DNA of 64,000 nucleotides from Agrobacterium cucumeris. GTDB lineage: Bacteria; Pseudomonadota; Alphaproteobacteria; Rhizobiales; Rhizobiaceae. Positions 47,333 through 56,643 of the stretch are shown piece by piece; the first letter of the stretch is position 1; every line of letters starts with the position of its first letter. The position numbers were made by a program, and so were the translations under genes. The DNA lies in the NCBI RefSeq assembly GCF_030036535.1, contig NZ_CP080387.1, positions 1,116,001 through 1,180,000 on the forward strand, given 5' to 3'. The notes beneath the pieces were generated by a model that saw nothing but the letters and a program-made list of their open reading frames with translations, had not been told where the DNA came from and ran no database searches.

Positions 47333-48709
47333 ATGAGAGTCATCATTTGCGGCGCAGGGCAGGTGGGTTACGGCATAGCCGAACAATTGTCGCGCGAGGA
47401 TAACGAGGTATCGGTGATCGATACCGCCGCGCCGCTCATCTCCGCCATCACCGAGACGCTCGATGTGCGCGGTTATGTCGGCCACGGCGCGCATCCGGAC
47501 ATGCTGGCGAAAGCGGGCGCCGACCAGGCGGACATGATCATCGCCGTCACGCTGCATGACGAGATCAACATCGTTGCCTGCGAGGTGGCGCATGCCTTGT
47601 TCAGTGTGCCGACCAAGATCGCCCGCATCCGCGACCAGAGTTATCTGAAGCCGGAATATGCCGATCTCTTCAGCCGCGAGAACATGTCGATCGACGTGAC
47701 GATTTCCCCGGAAGTGGAAGTCGGCAAGATGGTGTTGCGCCGCATCGCCTTTCCAGGCGCCACCGACGTCGTGCGCTTCGCGGATGACACGATATACATG
47801 CTGGCGATCGAATGTATGGAAGACTGCCCGGTCATCAATACGCCGCTGCACCAGCTTTCCAACCTTTTTCCGGACCTCATCGCCACGGTTGTCGGTGTTT
47901 TCCGTAACGGCATCCTCAAGGTGGCGCATTCCTCCGAACAGTTGAGGGTCGGCGACCTTGCCTATGTCATCTGTCAGCGCCAGCACGCCCGCCGTACCTT
48001 AAGTCTGTTTGGCCATGAGGAGCAGGAAGCGCAGCGTATCGTGATTGCCGGCGCCGGCAATATCGGCCACTTCGTTGCCCGCAAGATCGAGGAGATGCAG
48101 CCGAAAACCCGGGTGAAGATCGTCGAGGCGGATCGCGACAGGGCTGTTGCCGCATCGGAGCAGCTCAGCAACACCATCGTCATGCATGGTTCAGCGCTTG
48201 ATCAGAAAATTCTGATGCAGGCCGATATTCAGGATGCGGATCTGATCGTGACGCTGACCAATAACGACCAGACGAATATTCTGGCCGCCGTGATGGCAAA
48301 GCAGCTGGGTTGCAAGTCCAATCTTGCGCTGCTGAACAGTTCGTCCTTTCACGATGTGGCGGGTTCGCTTGGTCTCGATGCCTATATCAACCCTCGCGCC
48401 GTCACCATCTCCCGCGTTCTACAGCATGTGCGCAAAGGCCGCATCCGCTCGGTCTATGCCGTGCAGCGCGGGTCGGCGGAGGTGATTGAGGCTGAAGCGC
48501 TGGAAACCTCGCCGCTGGTGGGCCAGTCCTTCCGTGATATCGACATGCCCGACGGCGTACGCATCGGCGCGATCTATCGCGACGGCGTGGTGATCCGCCC
48601 GGATGGCAGCACGAAGATCAAGGCGAAGGATCGCGTCGTGCTGTTTGCCTCAGCGGATGCGGTGCGCGACGTGGAGCAGCTTTTCCGGGTTTCGATACAA
48701 TATTTCTGA
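47333..48709 (+). CDS. trkA: Trk system potassium uptake protein TrkA
   Basis: A 458-residue peripheral regulator of the TrkH/TrkG potassium channel. Two tandem RCK units: Rossmann motif ICGAGQVGYGIAEQL at the N-terminus and VIAGAGNIGHFVARKI near residue 235, each followed by a TrkA-C ligand domain (for example ETSPLVGQSFRDIDMPDGV near 395). Binds NAD(H)/ATP to gate K+ uptake. Downstream of ntrYX in the conserved rhizobial order; no trkH in this window. Confidence 0.96.
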   Translation: MRVIICGAGQVGYGIAEQLSREDNEVSVIDTAAPLISAITETLDVRGYVGHGAHPDMLAKAGADQADMIIAVTLHDEINIVACEVAHALFSVPTKIARIRDQSYLKPEYADLFSRENMSIDVTISPEVEVGKMVLRRIAFPGATDVVRFADDTIYMLAIECMEDCPVINTPLHQLSNLFPDLIATVVGVFRNGILKVAHSSEQLRVGDLAYVICQRQHARRTLSLFGHEEQEAQRIVIAGAGNIGHFVARKIEEMQPKTRVKIVEADRDRAVAASEQLSNTIVMHGSALDQKILMQADIQDADLIVTLTNNDQTNILAAVMAKQLGCKSNLALLNSSSFHDVAGSLGLDAYINPRAVTISRVLQHVRKGRIRSVYAVQRGSAEVIEAEALETSPLVGQSFRDIDMPDGVRIGAIYRDGVVIRPDGSTKIKAKDRVVLFASADAVRDVEQLFRVSIQYF

Positions 48710-48796
48710 CTGTTTCGAATCGAAAAAGCGGGTCAATACTCGTACTCGTCAGGCCGTTTTCGCCGTTGCGGAATGGGACATGATTTGATACCAGAG

Positions 48797-48825
48797 TTGC
48801 AGGCTGGCCAAGCGGGGGACTAGAC
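48797..48825 (+). promoter_or_regulatory. Candidate hfq promoter
   Basis: TTGCAG (48797-48802) and CTAGAC (48820-48825) are 17 bases apart, 68 bases before the hfq start. The match to the alphaproteobacterial consensus is moderate. Confidence 0.35.
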
Positions 48826-48893
48826 TCGGCCGGTTTATTATTGATTGATTATTTTCCGGTGTCCCTGCCGGCAATAAAGAAAGAAGCGGCGCC

Positions 48894-49136
48894 ATGGCGG
48901 AACGTTCTCAAAATCTTCAGGATCTTTTCCTCAATACCGTTCGTAAGCAAAAGATTTCGCTCACGATTTTTCTGATCAACGGCGTCAAGCTGACGGGCGT
49001 TGTCACTTCCTTCGACAATTTCTGCGTGCTTCTGCGCCGTGACGGTCATTCGCAGCTGGTCTACAAGCATGCGATCTCGACCATCATGCCCGGCCAGCCG
49101 ATGCAGATGTTCGAAAGCGAAGAAGGCGCAGCCTGA
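48894..49136 (+). CDS. hfq: RNA chaperone Hfq
   Basis: An 80-residue Sm-like protein that forms hexamers and pairs small RNAs with mRNAs. Sm1 motif: [20 protein letters not shown] and [18 protein letters not shown]; Sm2: [12 protein letters not shown], containing the YKHA signature. In rhizobia it controls nif genes and many transporters (hence the older name nrfA). Followed by hflX after 93 bases. Confidence 0.98.
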   Translation: MAERSQNLQDLFLNTVRKQKISLTIFLINGVKLTGVVTSFDNFCVLLRRDGHSQLVYKHAISTIMPGQPMQMFESEEGAA

Positions 49137-49229
49137 TCAGGCTCCCTCTGACGGTATCTTCGATATAGACTGACCCGGATCGGAACATTTCCGGTCTCGT
49201 CAGGTTAATCTCCATGGCCGTCCGCGCGG

Positions 49230-50666
49230 ATGCGGTCGGCCGCAATGTTCTTTCTGGATAAGGCTGAGCCCATTTCGACGCGCGACACCTCGAACGAATC
49301 GATCATTCCGGAGCAGGAGAAGCGCCGCGACGACATGCGCGCCGTGGTCCTCGTGCCGGTCCTCAAGCAACAGCGTGAAAATCGCGATGCGGCGGCACCG
49401 GTTGCTCCCGGCCGCTCAGTCGAAGCCAAGCTTGAGGAAGCAAAGGGTCTGGCGCTTGCCATCGAGCTCGAGGTAACACAGGGTCTCATCGTTTCCGTCA
49501 ATCAGCCGCGCCCCGCCACCCTGTTCGGAACCGGCAAGATCGAGGAAATCGGTCATCTGCTGGATGAAACCAATTCCGGCCTGGTGATTGTCGATCATCC
49601 GCTGACCCCGGTGCAGCAGCGCAATCTCGAAAAGCAATGGAATGCCAAGGTCATCGACCGGACAGGCCTGATCCTCGAAATCTTCGGCCGTCGCGCCTCC
49701 ACCAAGGAAGGCACGCTGCAGGTTGATCTTGCGCATCTGAATTACCAGAAGGGTCGCCTCGTCAGAAGCTGGACCCACCTTGAACGCCAGCGCGGTGGTG
49801 CGGGCTTCATGGGCGGTCCGGGTGAAACCCAGATCGAGGCCGACAGACGCCTGCTGCAGGATCGCATCGTCAAGCTTGAGAAGGAATTGGAGCAGGTGGT
49901 GCGTACCCGCCAGCTTCACCGCGCCAAGCGCCGCAAGGTGCCGCATCCGATCGTTGCGCTCGTCGGTTACACCAATGCCGGCAAATCCACGCTTTTCAAC
50001 CGCATCACCGGGGCAGGTGTTCTGGCGGAGGACATGCTGTTCGCCACGCTCGACCCGACATTACGGCGCATGAAACTGCCGCACGGCCGCACGGTTATCC
50101 TGTCCGATACCGTCGGATTCATTTCCGACCTGCCGACGCATCTCGTCGCGGCTTTCCGTGCGACGCTGGAAGAGGTGCTTGAAGCCGATCTCGTTCTGCA
50201 TGTGCGTGATATGTCCGATCCGGACAATGCCGCCCAGTCTGCGGATGTGCTGCGCATTCTCAGCGATCTCGGCATCGACGAGAAAGAAGCCGAAAAGCGC
50301 ATTATCGAGGTCTGGAACAAGGTCGATCGTCTGGAGCCGGAAGCGCATGACGCCATCATGCAGCGCGCCGAAGGCCGCTCCGATATCCGCGCCGTTTCGG
50401 CGATCACGGGTGAGGGCGTCGATGCCCTGATGGAAGAGATTTCAAAGCGCCTGTCCGGTGTGCTGACGGAAACGACTGTTGTCTTGTCTGTCGAGCAATT
50501 GCCGCTGATTTCCTGGGTCTACGGCAACTCCATCGTCGATAACCGTGAAGACCATGAGGACGGATCGGTTGAACTGGATGTTCGCCTGTCGGAAGCGCAG
50601 GCTGTGGAACTGGAGCGGAAGCTTGGAAAAGCGACCGTTCGTGAGCGCGAGGACTGGGAGCGCTGA
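49230..50666 (+). CDS. hflX: Ribosome-associated GTPase HflX
   Basis: A 478-residue GTPase that splits stalled or hibernating ribosomes. The N-terminal HflX domain includes LFGTGKIEEIGHLLDE and the central GxGE-rich RSWTHLERQRGGAGFMGGPG; G1 is VGYTNAGKSTLFNRITG, G3 is DTVGFISDLPTHL, G4 NKVD. The start is uncertain: ATG at 49230 lacks a clear ribosome binding site, and a second ATG lies five codons downstream. Order hfq-hflX is conserved across proteobacteria. Confidence 0.95.
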   Translation: MRSAAMFFLDKAEPISTRDTSNESIIPEQEKRRDDMRAVVLVPVLKQQRENRDAAAPVAPGRSVEAKLEEAKGLALAIELEVTQGLIVSVNQPRPATLFGTGKIEEIGHLLDETNSGLVIVDHPLTPVQQRNLEKQWNAKVIDRTGLILEIFGRRASTKEGTLQVDLAHLNYQKGRLVRSWTHLERQRGGAGFMGGPGETQIEADRRLLQDRIVKLEKELEQVVRTRQLHRAKRRKVPHPIVALVGYTNAGKSTLFNRITGAGVLAEDMLFATLDPTLRRMKLPHGRTVILSDTVGFISDLPTHLVAAFRATLEEVLEADLVLHVRDMSDPDNAAQSADVLRILSDLGIDEKEAEKRIIEVWNKVDRLEPEAHDAIMQRAEGRSDIRAVSAITGEGVDALMEEISKRLSGVLTETTVVLSVEQLPLISWVYGNSIVDNREDHEDGSVELDVRLSEAQAVELERKLGKATVREREDWER

Positions 50667-50703
50667 ACGGTCCGTAAGAAAGCCGGCATTCCCTCACATT
50701 CGA

Positions 50704-50791
50704 CGATATCCTTGGGCTTGTCCCGAGGATCTAAACACGTCGAATAAAATCAAGACGTTGGCAGATCCTCGGGACAGGCCCGAGGATGACG
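50704..50791. repeat. Paired-palindrome intergenic repeat, copy 2
   Basis: Left arm 50704-50732 (CGATATCCTTGGGC...CGAGGATCT) and right arm 50763-50791 (AGATCCTCGGGACAGGCC...GATGACG) are inverted copies matching at 25 of 29 positions, with a 30-base spacer. Each arm is again internally palindromic. Same layout and core (GATCCTCGGG.CA.GCCCGAGGA) as the element at 34218-34291. Lies between converging hflX and mazG. Confidence 0.8.
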
Positions 50792-50819
50792 GCAGAGTGT
50801 CTGGCGAGGTTCGTCGTAA

Positions 50820-51665
50820 TCAGGACGGAACCACATCAAGCGACCGCTCGATGCGTTTTGCCGCCTGCCAGAGGTCTTCCATCCTCTCGAGGCTCGCCGC
50901 TTGAAGCGTCTCGCCATTATCGTGGAGCGATGTTTCTATGTGATTGAAACGTCTGCGGAATTTCGTGTTGGTGCCGCGCAGAGCATTTTCCGGATCAGCC
51001 TTGACGTGGCGGCCGATATTGACCAGCGCGAAGATCAGGTCGCCAAGTTCGTCCGAGACCTTCTCCGGCCTGCCTTCCGCCAGTGCCTCGCGCAGCTCGG
51101 CGATTTCCTCTTCGATCTTGTCGAGGATGGGCGCCGGGTCCGACCAGTCGAAACCAACGCGCGCCGCCTGTTCCTGCAGCTTCAAAGCCTCGGTCAGCGC
51201 CGGCTGGCTGCGCTGTATGCCGCCCAGAAAACCAGCCTTGAAATCCTCGGTAATACCCCGGCGCGCACGGCGCTCCGCACGCTCACGTTTTTCTTCAGCC
51301 TTGATCTGGTCCCATTGCAGCTTGACCGTTTCCGGTGTGTCGGCACTGGAGACGGCGAAAACATGCGGGTGACGACGGATCATCTTCGAAGTGACGGCCT
51401 GCACCACGTCACCGAAAGCGAATTCGCCCATTTCCTCTGCGATGCGGGCATGGAAAACCACCTGCAGGAGAAGGTCGCCCAGCTCGTCGCAAAGATCGTC
51501 CGTATCCTTGCGCTCGATGGCATCGGCAACTTCATAGGCCTCTTCGATGGTGTAAGGCTTGATCGTCTCGAAGGTCTGAACGATATCCCACGGGCAACCG
51601 GTTTCCGGCTGGCGGAGCGCCTCCATGATCTCGATCAGGCGGGAAATATCCTTCGAGGCTTCCAT
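50820..51665 (-). CDS. mazG: Nucleoside triphosphate pyrophosphohydrolase MazG
   Basis: A 281-residue all-alpha NTP pyrophosphohydrolase, hydrolysing NTPs/dNTPs to monophosphates and in some bacteria limiting ppGpp or mutagenic nucleotides. Two MazG modules: the first with CPWDIVQTFETIKPYTIEEA and EAYEVADAIERKD with the EExxE metal pattern, the second with IEEEIAELREALAEG and DELGDLIFALVN. The start at 51665 gives the standard N-terminus; an upstream in-frame ATG at 51713 would add 16 basic residues. Converges with hflX. Confidence 0.95.
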   Translation of the reverse strand: MEASKDISRLIEIMEALRQPETGCPWDIVQTFETIKPYTIEEAYEVADAIERKDTDDLCDELGDLLLQVVFHARIAEEMGEFAFGDVVQAVTSKMIRRHPHVFAVSSADTPETVKLQWDQIKAEEKRERAERRARRGITEDFKAGFLGGIQRSQPALTEALKLQEQAARVGFDWSDPAPILDKIEEEIAELREALAEGRPEKVSDELGDLIFALVNIGRHVKADPENALRGTNTKFRRRFNHIETSLHDNGETLQAASLERMEDLWQAAKRIERSLDVVPS

Positions 51666-51734
51666 ATGTATCAAACCTTTGTTTTTACGCATTTTCCGCG
51701 CGGAAATCCGCACTGCACCCTCAACGAAAATGCC

Positions 51735-52322
51735 CTAGTTCAGCGGAATATCGTTGTCGCTCTTCGATGACTGATAGCTGGTGGAGAGAGCATCGTAAGT
51801 TGCCTTGATACGGGCCGTCTGCACCTTCAGGGTGGTTTTCAACGGATCGTCCTCGCCCTCAACCAGATCGGCGATGAAGAAAGAGTTCCAGAACGCGTTG
51901 TTGCGGCGATAACCGCCCGGCTCCAGCCCGAATACCTCCTTCAGGATTTTCAGATCATGCGGGATTGCAAAAGCATCGCGTGAATCCTCATGGCTGAAGA
52001 AGGAATAGAAATTGTCGAATCCGGCCCAGGTGATGGCCGACATGCACATGGTGCAGGGTTCATGGGTGGAAAGGAAAATCAGATCCTTGGTATTCGGCTT
52101 TTCTCCCAGCTCGTAAAACCGCTTCAGCGTATGCACTTCGCCGTGCCAGAGGGGATTTTCGAGTTCGTTGTTCGTCTCGGCAACCACCAGAGACAGGTCG
52201 GATTTGCGCAGGATAGCCGCACCGAAAACCTTGTTGCCCAAGCTCACACCGCGGGCCGTCAAGGGCAGGATATCATGCTCGATGACGTCGAGAAGGCGGG
52301 AAGCGAGGCTGTGGCTGGTCAA
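51735..52322 (-). CDS. Cytidine/deoxycytidylate-type nucleoside deaminase family protein
   Basis: A 195-residue zinc deaminase. Zinc ligand and proton-shuttle motif HGE at residues 60-62 and PCTMC (Cys90, Cys93) complete the metal site. The surrounding sequence (GNKVFGAAILRKSDLSLVVAE, STHEPCTMCMSAITWAG) is nearer to guanine/tRNA-adenosine type deaminases than to true cytidine deaminases, but the C-terminal 80 residues are distinctive, with a long GLEPGGYRRNNAFWNSFFI segment. Substrate unknown. Divergent from cysG across 262 bases. Confidence 0.85.
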   Translation of the reverse strand: MTSHSLASRLLDVIEHDILPLTARGVSLGNKVFGAAILRKSDLSLVVAETNNELENPLWHGEVHTLKRFYELGEKPNTKDLIFLSTHEPCTMCMSAITWAGFDNFYSFFSHEDSRDAFAIPHDLKILKEVFGLEPGGYRRNNAFWNSFFIADLVEGEDDPLKTTLKVQTARIKATYDALSTSYQSSKSDNDIPLN

Positions 52323-52584
52323 GGGTCTGATCCTTCGTGCCGCTTTAAAGAAAGCGGTATTCGCATGGAGAAAACGACAGAAAATGGTCCTCCCTTGTTC
52401 GGCGCGAGGACCCGGTTTGTCAAGGGATTCTCATGGGTTTGAGGGCGCCCTGACCGGTGCAAAACGGGGGTGCCGGTTTGTTTTCCTCAAAAACAGGGGT
52501 GTTCGAGAAATAAAAATCCAAGCGCTGGAAAGGCTTGAATTTCTGTTTCTTCAATCTTGCGCCGCAATGCGGGATATATGTCCA

Positions 52585-54048
52585 ATGCACAACGAACATG
52601 ATTTTTCCGCAGCTGGCGATCGCCTTTCGACCTTTCCCGCTTTCTTCCGGGTTGAGGGGCGGCAGGTCACGGTCTTTGGAAATGGTGACGAGGCTTTCGC
52701 CAAGGTAAGGCTCCTCGCCAACACCAATGCGCATATCGTTGCTTACGCCGATCAGCCGGAGGCGGATTTTGCCCGCTATATCAGCGAAAATGGTATCGAT
52801 CATCGTGCTTTGGCTTTCGCCGCTGAGCTGATCGAAGGCGCGACGCTGGTTTTTGCCGCCACCGGAGACGAGGCGCTCGACCGCGAAATCGTATCCGCCG
52901 CGCGTGCGAAGAAAATCCCCGCAAATGCGGTGGATCAACCGGAATTTTGCGATTTCTTCACCCCGGCGATTGTCGCCCGCGCACCCGTCGCCATCGCCAT
53001 TGGCACGGAAGGGGCAGGGCCGGTGCTTGCCCAGATGATCCGCGCCCGCATCGACCAGATGTTGTCGCCGTCGCTCGGGAAACTCGCACGTCTTGCGGTG
53101 CAGTATCGTGATGCGGCCGAGGAGAATGTGCCCAGGGGCGCGTTGCGGCGCAATTTCTGGCGGCGGTTTTTTTCGGGTGCGGTTGCGGATGCTGTCGCTC
53201 TCGGGGACACCTCTTCCGCCCGTCATGCCGCAGATCGCCTGCTGCAATCGCCGGAACGCAGCGAAGGTCGCGTCTGGCTTGTTGGCGCCGGTCCCGGTGC
53301 GGAAGATCTGCTGACGCTGCGTGCACAGCGCGTGCTGATGGAAGCCGATGTGATCGTTTACGACGCACTTGTGCCGCAGGCGATTGTCGATATGGGCCGT
53401 CGCGATGCCGAAAGGCTGTCTGTTGGCAAGCGCAAGGGCTGCCACAGCAAGTCGCAGGAAGAGATTAACCGTCTGCTGGTGCGTCTTGGCCGGGATGGCA
53501 AACGCGTCGTGCGCCTCAAATCCGGCGATCCGCTGGTCTATGGCCGCGCAGGCGAGGAAATGGCGGCGCTGCGCAATGCCGGCATCGGTTACGAGATCGT
53601 GCCGGGCATCACCTCCGCCTTCGCCGCCGCTGCGGATTTCGAATTGCCACTGACGCTACGCGGTGTGGCTTCGTCGCTGATCTTCACCACCGGCCACGAT
53701 CTGACCGGCGATGTTCTGCCCGATTGGGCCCGTCTTGCCGTTTCCGGCGCAACAATCGCCGTTTACATGGGCCGCAGCGTTGCCGCCTCGGTGGCGACGC
53801 GGCTGATCGAAGCGGGCCTGGGTGTGGAAACCACCGTCGCCGTTATTGAAAACGCCAGCCGCGCGGATCGTCGCCTGCTGCATGGCACATTGAACGATCT
53901 GCCCGACCTCGAACATCGCGATGAACTGACCGGCCCGGTCATGGTCATCATCGGTGATGCGGTGGCGGGCGCCAATTTCGACAGGTCCGAGGCGCTTGCA
54001 CTGTCAGTGCAGCCGGCGGATTTCAAACGGGAGTACGTAAATGGTTGA
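52585..54048 (+). CDS. cysG: Siroheme synthase CysG
   Basis: A 487-residue trifunctional enzyme making siroheme, the sulfite reductase cofactor, from uroporphyrinogen III. Residues 1 to about 205: NAD-dependent precorrin-2 dehydrogenase/ferrochelatase (VFGNGDEAFAKVRLL nucleotide-binding loop, DQPEFCDFFTPAIV). Residues about 228-475: uroporphyrinogen III methyltransferase (VGAGPGAEDLLTLRA, RLKSGDPLVYGRAGEE). The start is uncertain: 52585 has the best fit, with GCGGGA about ten bases upstream; 52567 is an alternative. The dinucleotide loop is GNGDEA rather than the usual GGG. Overlaps the DUF2849 gene by 8 bases. Confidence 0.93.
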   Translation: MHNEHDFSAAGDRLSTFPAFFRVEGRQVTVFGNGDEAFAKVRLLANTNAHIVAYADQPEADFARYISENGIDHRALAFAAELIEGATLVFAATGDEALDREIVSAARAKKIPANAVDQPEFCDFFTPAIVARAPVAIAIGTEGAGPVLAQMIRARIDQMLSPSLGKLARLAVQYRDAAEENVPRGALRRNFWRRFFSGAVADAVALGDTSSARHAADRLLQSPERSEGRVWLVGAGPGAEDLLTLRAQRVLMEADVIVYDALVPQAIVDMGRRDAERLSVGKRKGCHSKSQEEINRLLVRLGRDGKRVVRLKSGDPLVYGRAGEEMAALRNAGIGYEIVPGITSAFAAAADFELPLTLRGVASSLIFTTGHDLTGDVLPDWARLAVSGATIAVYMGRSVAASVATRLIEAGLGVETTVAVIENASRADRRLLHGTLNDLPDLEHRDELTGPVMVIIGDAVAGANFDRSEALALSVQPADFKREYVNG

Positions 54049-54355
54049 CAAGGTTTTGACCGCCAATCGTCTGGGCGATGGTATCGCCGTCTGGCTCGAC
54101 GCCAATGGTGACTGGACGGAGAACCTGCAGGGCGCCATCGTTGCCCGCCATGCGGAGGCCGTCGCTTCGTTCGAGGAAATCGGCAAGCGTGATTTTTCCG
54201 CCAACAAGGTGGTCGATGTGGCCATCGTTGACGTGGTGGAGGAAAATGGCAAGCTCTGGCCGACCCGGCTTCGCGAGCGTATCCGCGCTGCCGGCCCCAC
54301 CGTGCACTATGCCACCGGCTTCAAGCCGGCCGATGCAGCATTTATCGCAGTCTGA
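54041..54355 (+). CDS. DUF2849 domain-containing protein
   Basis: A 104-residue protein of the DUF2849 family, recognisable by VLTANRLGDGIAVWLDANGD and VDVAIVDVVEENGKLWPTRL with RLRERIRAAGPTVHYAT at the end. No assigned function, but it is nearly always found between cysG and sulfite reductase in alphaproteobacteria. It overlaps cysG by 8 bases and is 8 bases before the reductase, so expression is tightly linked. A role in siroheme or sulfite reductase assembly or electron delivery is inferred only from that context. Confidence 0.9.
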   Translation: MVDKVLTANRLGDGIAVWLDANGDWTENLQGAIVARHAEAVASFEEIGKRDFSANKVVDVAIVDVVEENGKLWPTRLRERIRAAGPTVHYATGFKPADAAFIAV

Positions 54356-54363
54356 GGAAGAAT

Positions 54364-56034
54364 ATGTACCGTTACGACGAGTTCGATCACGCATTTGTTG
54401 AAGGCCGCGTGGCGCAGTTTCGCGATCAGGTCGAGCGCCGGCTGTCCGGCGAGCTGGCCGAGGACGCATTCAAGCCGCTGCGCCTGATGAACGGCGTTTA
54501 TCTTCAGTTGCATGCCTATATGCTGCGCGTCGCCATTCCCTACGGTACGCTGAATTCGCAACAAATGCGGATGCTGGCCCATATCGCCCGCAAATATGAC
54601 CGGGGTTACGGCCACTTCACCACGCGCCAGAACATCCAGTATAACTGGCCGAAGCTATCAGATACGCCGGATATCCTGTCTGAACTGGCAAGCGTGGAAA
54701 TGCACGCGCTGCAGACGTCGGGCAACTGCATTCGCAATGTCACCGCCGATCATTTCGCCGGCGCGGCAGCCGATGAGGTTGCCGATCCGCGCCCCTATGC
54801 GGAAATTCTGCGGCAATGGTCTTCCGTGCATCCGGAATTCTCGTTCCTGCCGCGCAAGTTCAAGATCGCGGTAACGGGTGCCGAGCGCGATCGCGCCGCC
54901 ATTCAGGTCCATGATATCGGCCTGCATCTGAAAAAGAACGACAAGGGCGAGATCGGTTTTGCCGTTTATGTCGGTGGCGGGCAGGGCCGCACGCCGATGA
55001 TCGCCAAGAAAATCCGCGATTTCCTGCCGGAAGAGGACCTGTTGTCCTACACCACGGCAATCATGCGCGTTTATAACCTGCACGGCCGCCGCGACAATAA
55101 ATACAAGGCGCGCATCAAGATCCTCGTGCATGAAACCGGCGCGGAAGAACTGGCCCGCCAGGTCGAGGTCGAGTTCGCCGAGCTGAAAAACACCGAATTG
55201 AAGCTGCCGGATGCCGATATCGCGGCGATTTCCGCTTATTTCGCGCCGCCGGAACTGAAGAACCGCCCCGAAGGCTGGGAAAGCCTGGCGCGCTGGAAGA
55301 AGGCGGATGAGGGTTTTGCCCGTTTCGTTGACCAGAACGTCCAGCCGCACAAGCACCCCGATTACGGCATGGTGACGATTTCCCTGAAGCCGATTGGCGG
55401 CATTCCGGGTGATGCGACCGACGAGCAGATGGAACTCGTCGCTGATATCGCCCAGGAATACGCTTTCGACGAAATCCGCATCAGCCACGAGCAGAACATC
55501 ATCCTGCCGCATGTGGCGCTGGCCGATCTGGAACCGGTCTATCGTGCACTGGTGGGTGCTGGCCTTGCGACCGCCAATGCAGGGCTGATCACCGATATCA
55601 TTGCCTGTCCCGGGCTGGACTACTGCGCGCTTGCCAATGCACGCTCCATTCCGGTGGCGCAGGAAATTTCCACCCGTTTCGGTGCTCCGGAGCGTCAGGC
55701 GGAAATCGGTGAACTGAAGATCAAGATTTCCGGCTGTATCAATGCCTGCGGCCATCACCATGTCGGTCATATCGGCCTGCTGGGCGTGGAGAAAAAGGGA
55801 GCCGAGCTCTACCAGATCACGCTCGGTGGATCGGGTGACGAAAACACCTCGATCGGTGAGATCATCGGCCGTGGTTTCGAGCCGGACAGGGTAACCGACG
55901 CCATTGAAACAATCGTCGATACCTATCTGCGGCTTCGCCTGTCGAAAGAGGAAATTTTCCTCGATGCCTATCGCCGTATCGGACCGCAGCCTTTCAAGGA
56001 TGCGCTCTACGGTTCCGCCGCCGAAGCCGCCTGA
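54364..56034 (+). CDS. Nitrite/sulfite reductase hemoprotein subunit (siroheme, 4Fe-4S)
   Basis: A 556-residue siroheme enzyme reducing sulfite to sulfide for assimilation (family also includes ferredoxin nitrite reductases). Cluster/siroheme cysteines: Cys415 and Cys421 in CPGLDYC, Cys458 and Cys462 in SGCINACGHHHVGH. An N-terminal ferredoxin-like half-domain contains GHFTTRQNIQYNWPKL. Genetic neighbours (cysG, DUF2849, DUF934) support sulfite rather than nitrite. No CysJ flavoprotein is present, so electrons probably come from ferredoxin, reducible via the fpr product downstream. Confidence 0.93.
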   Translation: MYRYDEFDHAFVEGRVAQFRDQVERRLSGELAEDAFKPLRLMNGVYLQLHAYMLRVAIPYGTLNSQQMRMLAHIARKYDRGYGHFTTRQNIQYNWPKLSDTPDILSELASVEMHALQTSGNCIRNVTADHFAGAAADEVADPRPYAEILRQWSSVHPEFSFLPRKFKIAVTGAERDRAAIQVHDIGLHLKKNDKGEIGFAVYVGGGQGRTPMIAKKIRDFLPEEDLLSYTTAIMRVYNLHGRRDNKYKARIKILVHETGAEELARQVEVEFAELKNTELKLPDADIAAISAYFAPPELKNRPEGWESLARWKKADEGFARFVDQNVQPHKHPDYGMVTISLKPIGGIPGDATDEQMELVADIAQEYAFDEIRISHEQNIILPHVALADLEPVYRALVGAGLATANAGLITDIIACPGLDYCALANARSIPVAQEISTRFGAPERQAEIGELKIKISGCINACGHHHVGHIGLLGVEKKGAELYQITLGGSGDENTSIGEIIGRGFEPDRVTDAIETIVDTYLRLRLSKEEIFLDAYRRIGPQPFKDALYGSAAEAA

Positions 56035-56044
56035 GGAGAGCGTC

Positions 56045-56551
56045 ATGACGAAAATCTGGAACCGCGACGGCTTCGTGGAAAACGATCCCTGGGTGATCGA
56101 AACTGAAGAGGTGAAAGCTGCAGCCGCGCAAAAGCCGCTGCTGCCGCTCGCGGATTTCCTCATTCGTGCGGCGGAAAGCAACGATGTAGGCCTGGGCGTG
56201 CTGATTGCGCCGGCCGACGATGTCACCCGCCTCGAGCCCTACCTTGACCGTATCGACCTTGTGGCCGTGAGTTTTCCGGCCTTCAACGATGGCCGGGGTT
56301 TCAGCCACGCTTCGCTGCTGCGCAACCGCCTGGGTTTTAGAGGTGAGGTGAGGGCAGTCGGCGACGTGCTGATCGACCAGGTGCCGCCGATGCTGCGCAC
56401 CGGCTTTACCAGTTTTGCAGTGACGAACGGCACGGCGATCCGCCGCCTGTCCGAAAATCGCCTGCCGGAAATCCCGGTTTATTACCAGCCGACGGCCCGG
56501 CCGGCGGCGGGCGGCGAGGCTTATAGCTGGCGTCGGCGTGCGTCCCTGTGA
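56045..56551 (+). CDS. DUF934 domain-containing protein
   Basis: A 168-residue protein of the DUF934 family: WNRDGFVENDPWVIETEE at the start, LEPYLDRIDLVAVSFPAFND and DGRGFSHASLLRNRLGFRGE in the core, and VLIDQVPPMLRTGFTSFAV late. It is sometimes annotated as an oxidoreductase or CysX-like partner, but no activity is proved. It starts ten bases after the sulfite reductase, completing the cysG-DUF2849-reductase-DUF934 unit. cysH, which often follows in alphaproteobacteria, is not here. Confidence 0.9.
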   Translation: MTKIWNRDGFVENDPWVIETEEVKAAAAQKPLLPLADFLIRAAESNDVGLGVLIAPADDVTRLEPYLDRIDLVAVSFPAFNDGRGFSHASLLRNRLGFRGEVRAVGDVLIDQVPPMLRTGFTSFAVTNGTAIRRLSENRLPEIPVYYQPTARPAAGGEAYSWRRRASL

Positions 56552-56561
56552 CACGTTGCGC

Positions 56562-56590
56562 GGAAATATGATTTTTTGATACATATTTCC
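56562..56590 (+). repeat. AT-rich perfect inverted repeat between DUF934 gene and fpr
   Basis: GGAAATATG (56562-56570) is exactly complementary to CATATTTCC (56582-56590) with an 11-base spacer rich in T. It starts 11 bases after the DUF934 stop and lies about 55 bases upstream of the fpr -10. It could be a weak terminator or a regulator operator. Confidence 0.5.
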
Positions 56591-56643
56591 TGAGCACATA
56601 GCAGTTGTGATATTCTCATGCCTTCAAGCCTCGGCAAAAATGG

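Noticed and set aside
52168..52584. 139-codon in-frame extension upstream of cysG
   Set aside because: It runs antisense into the deaminase gene and lacks CysG family features; the CysG N-terminus is complete from 52585.
54658..56226. 522-codon open frame antisense to sulfite reductase
   Set aside because: Shadow of the reductase and DUF934 genes, with no independent start signal.
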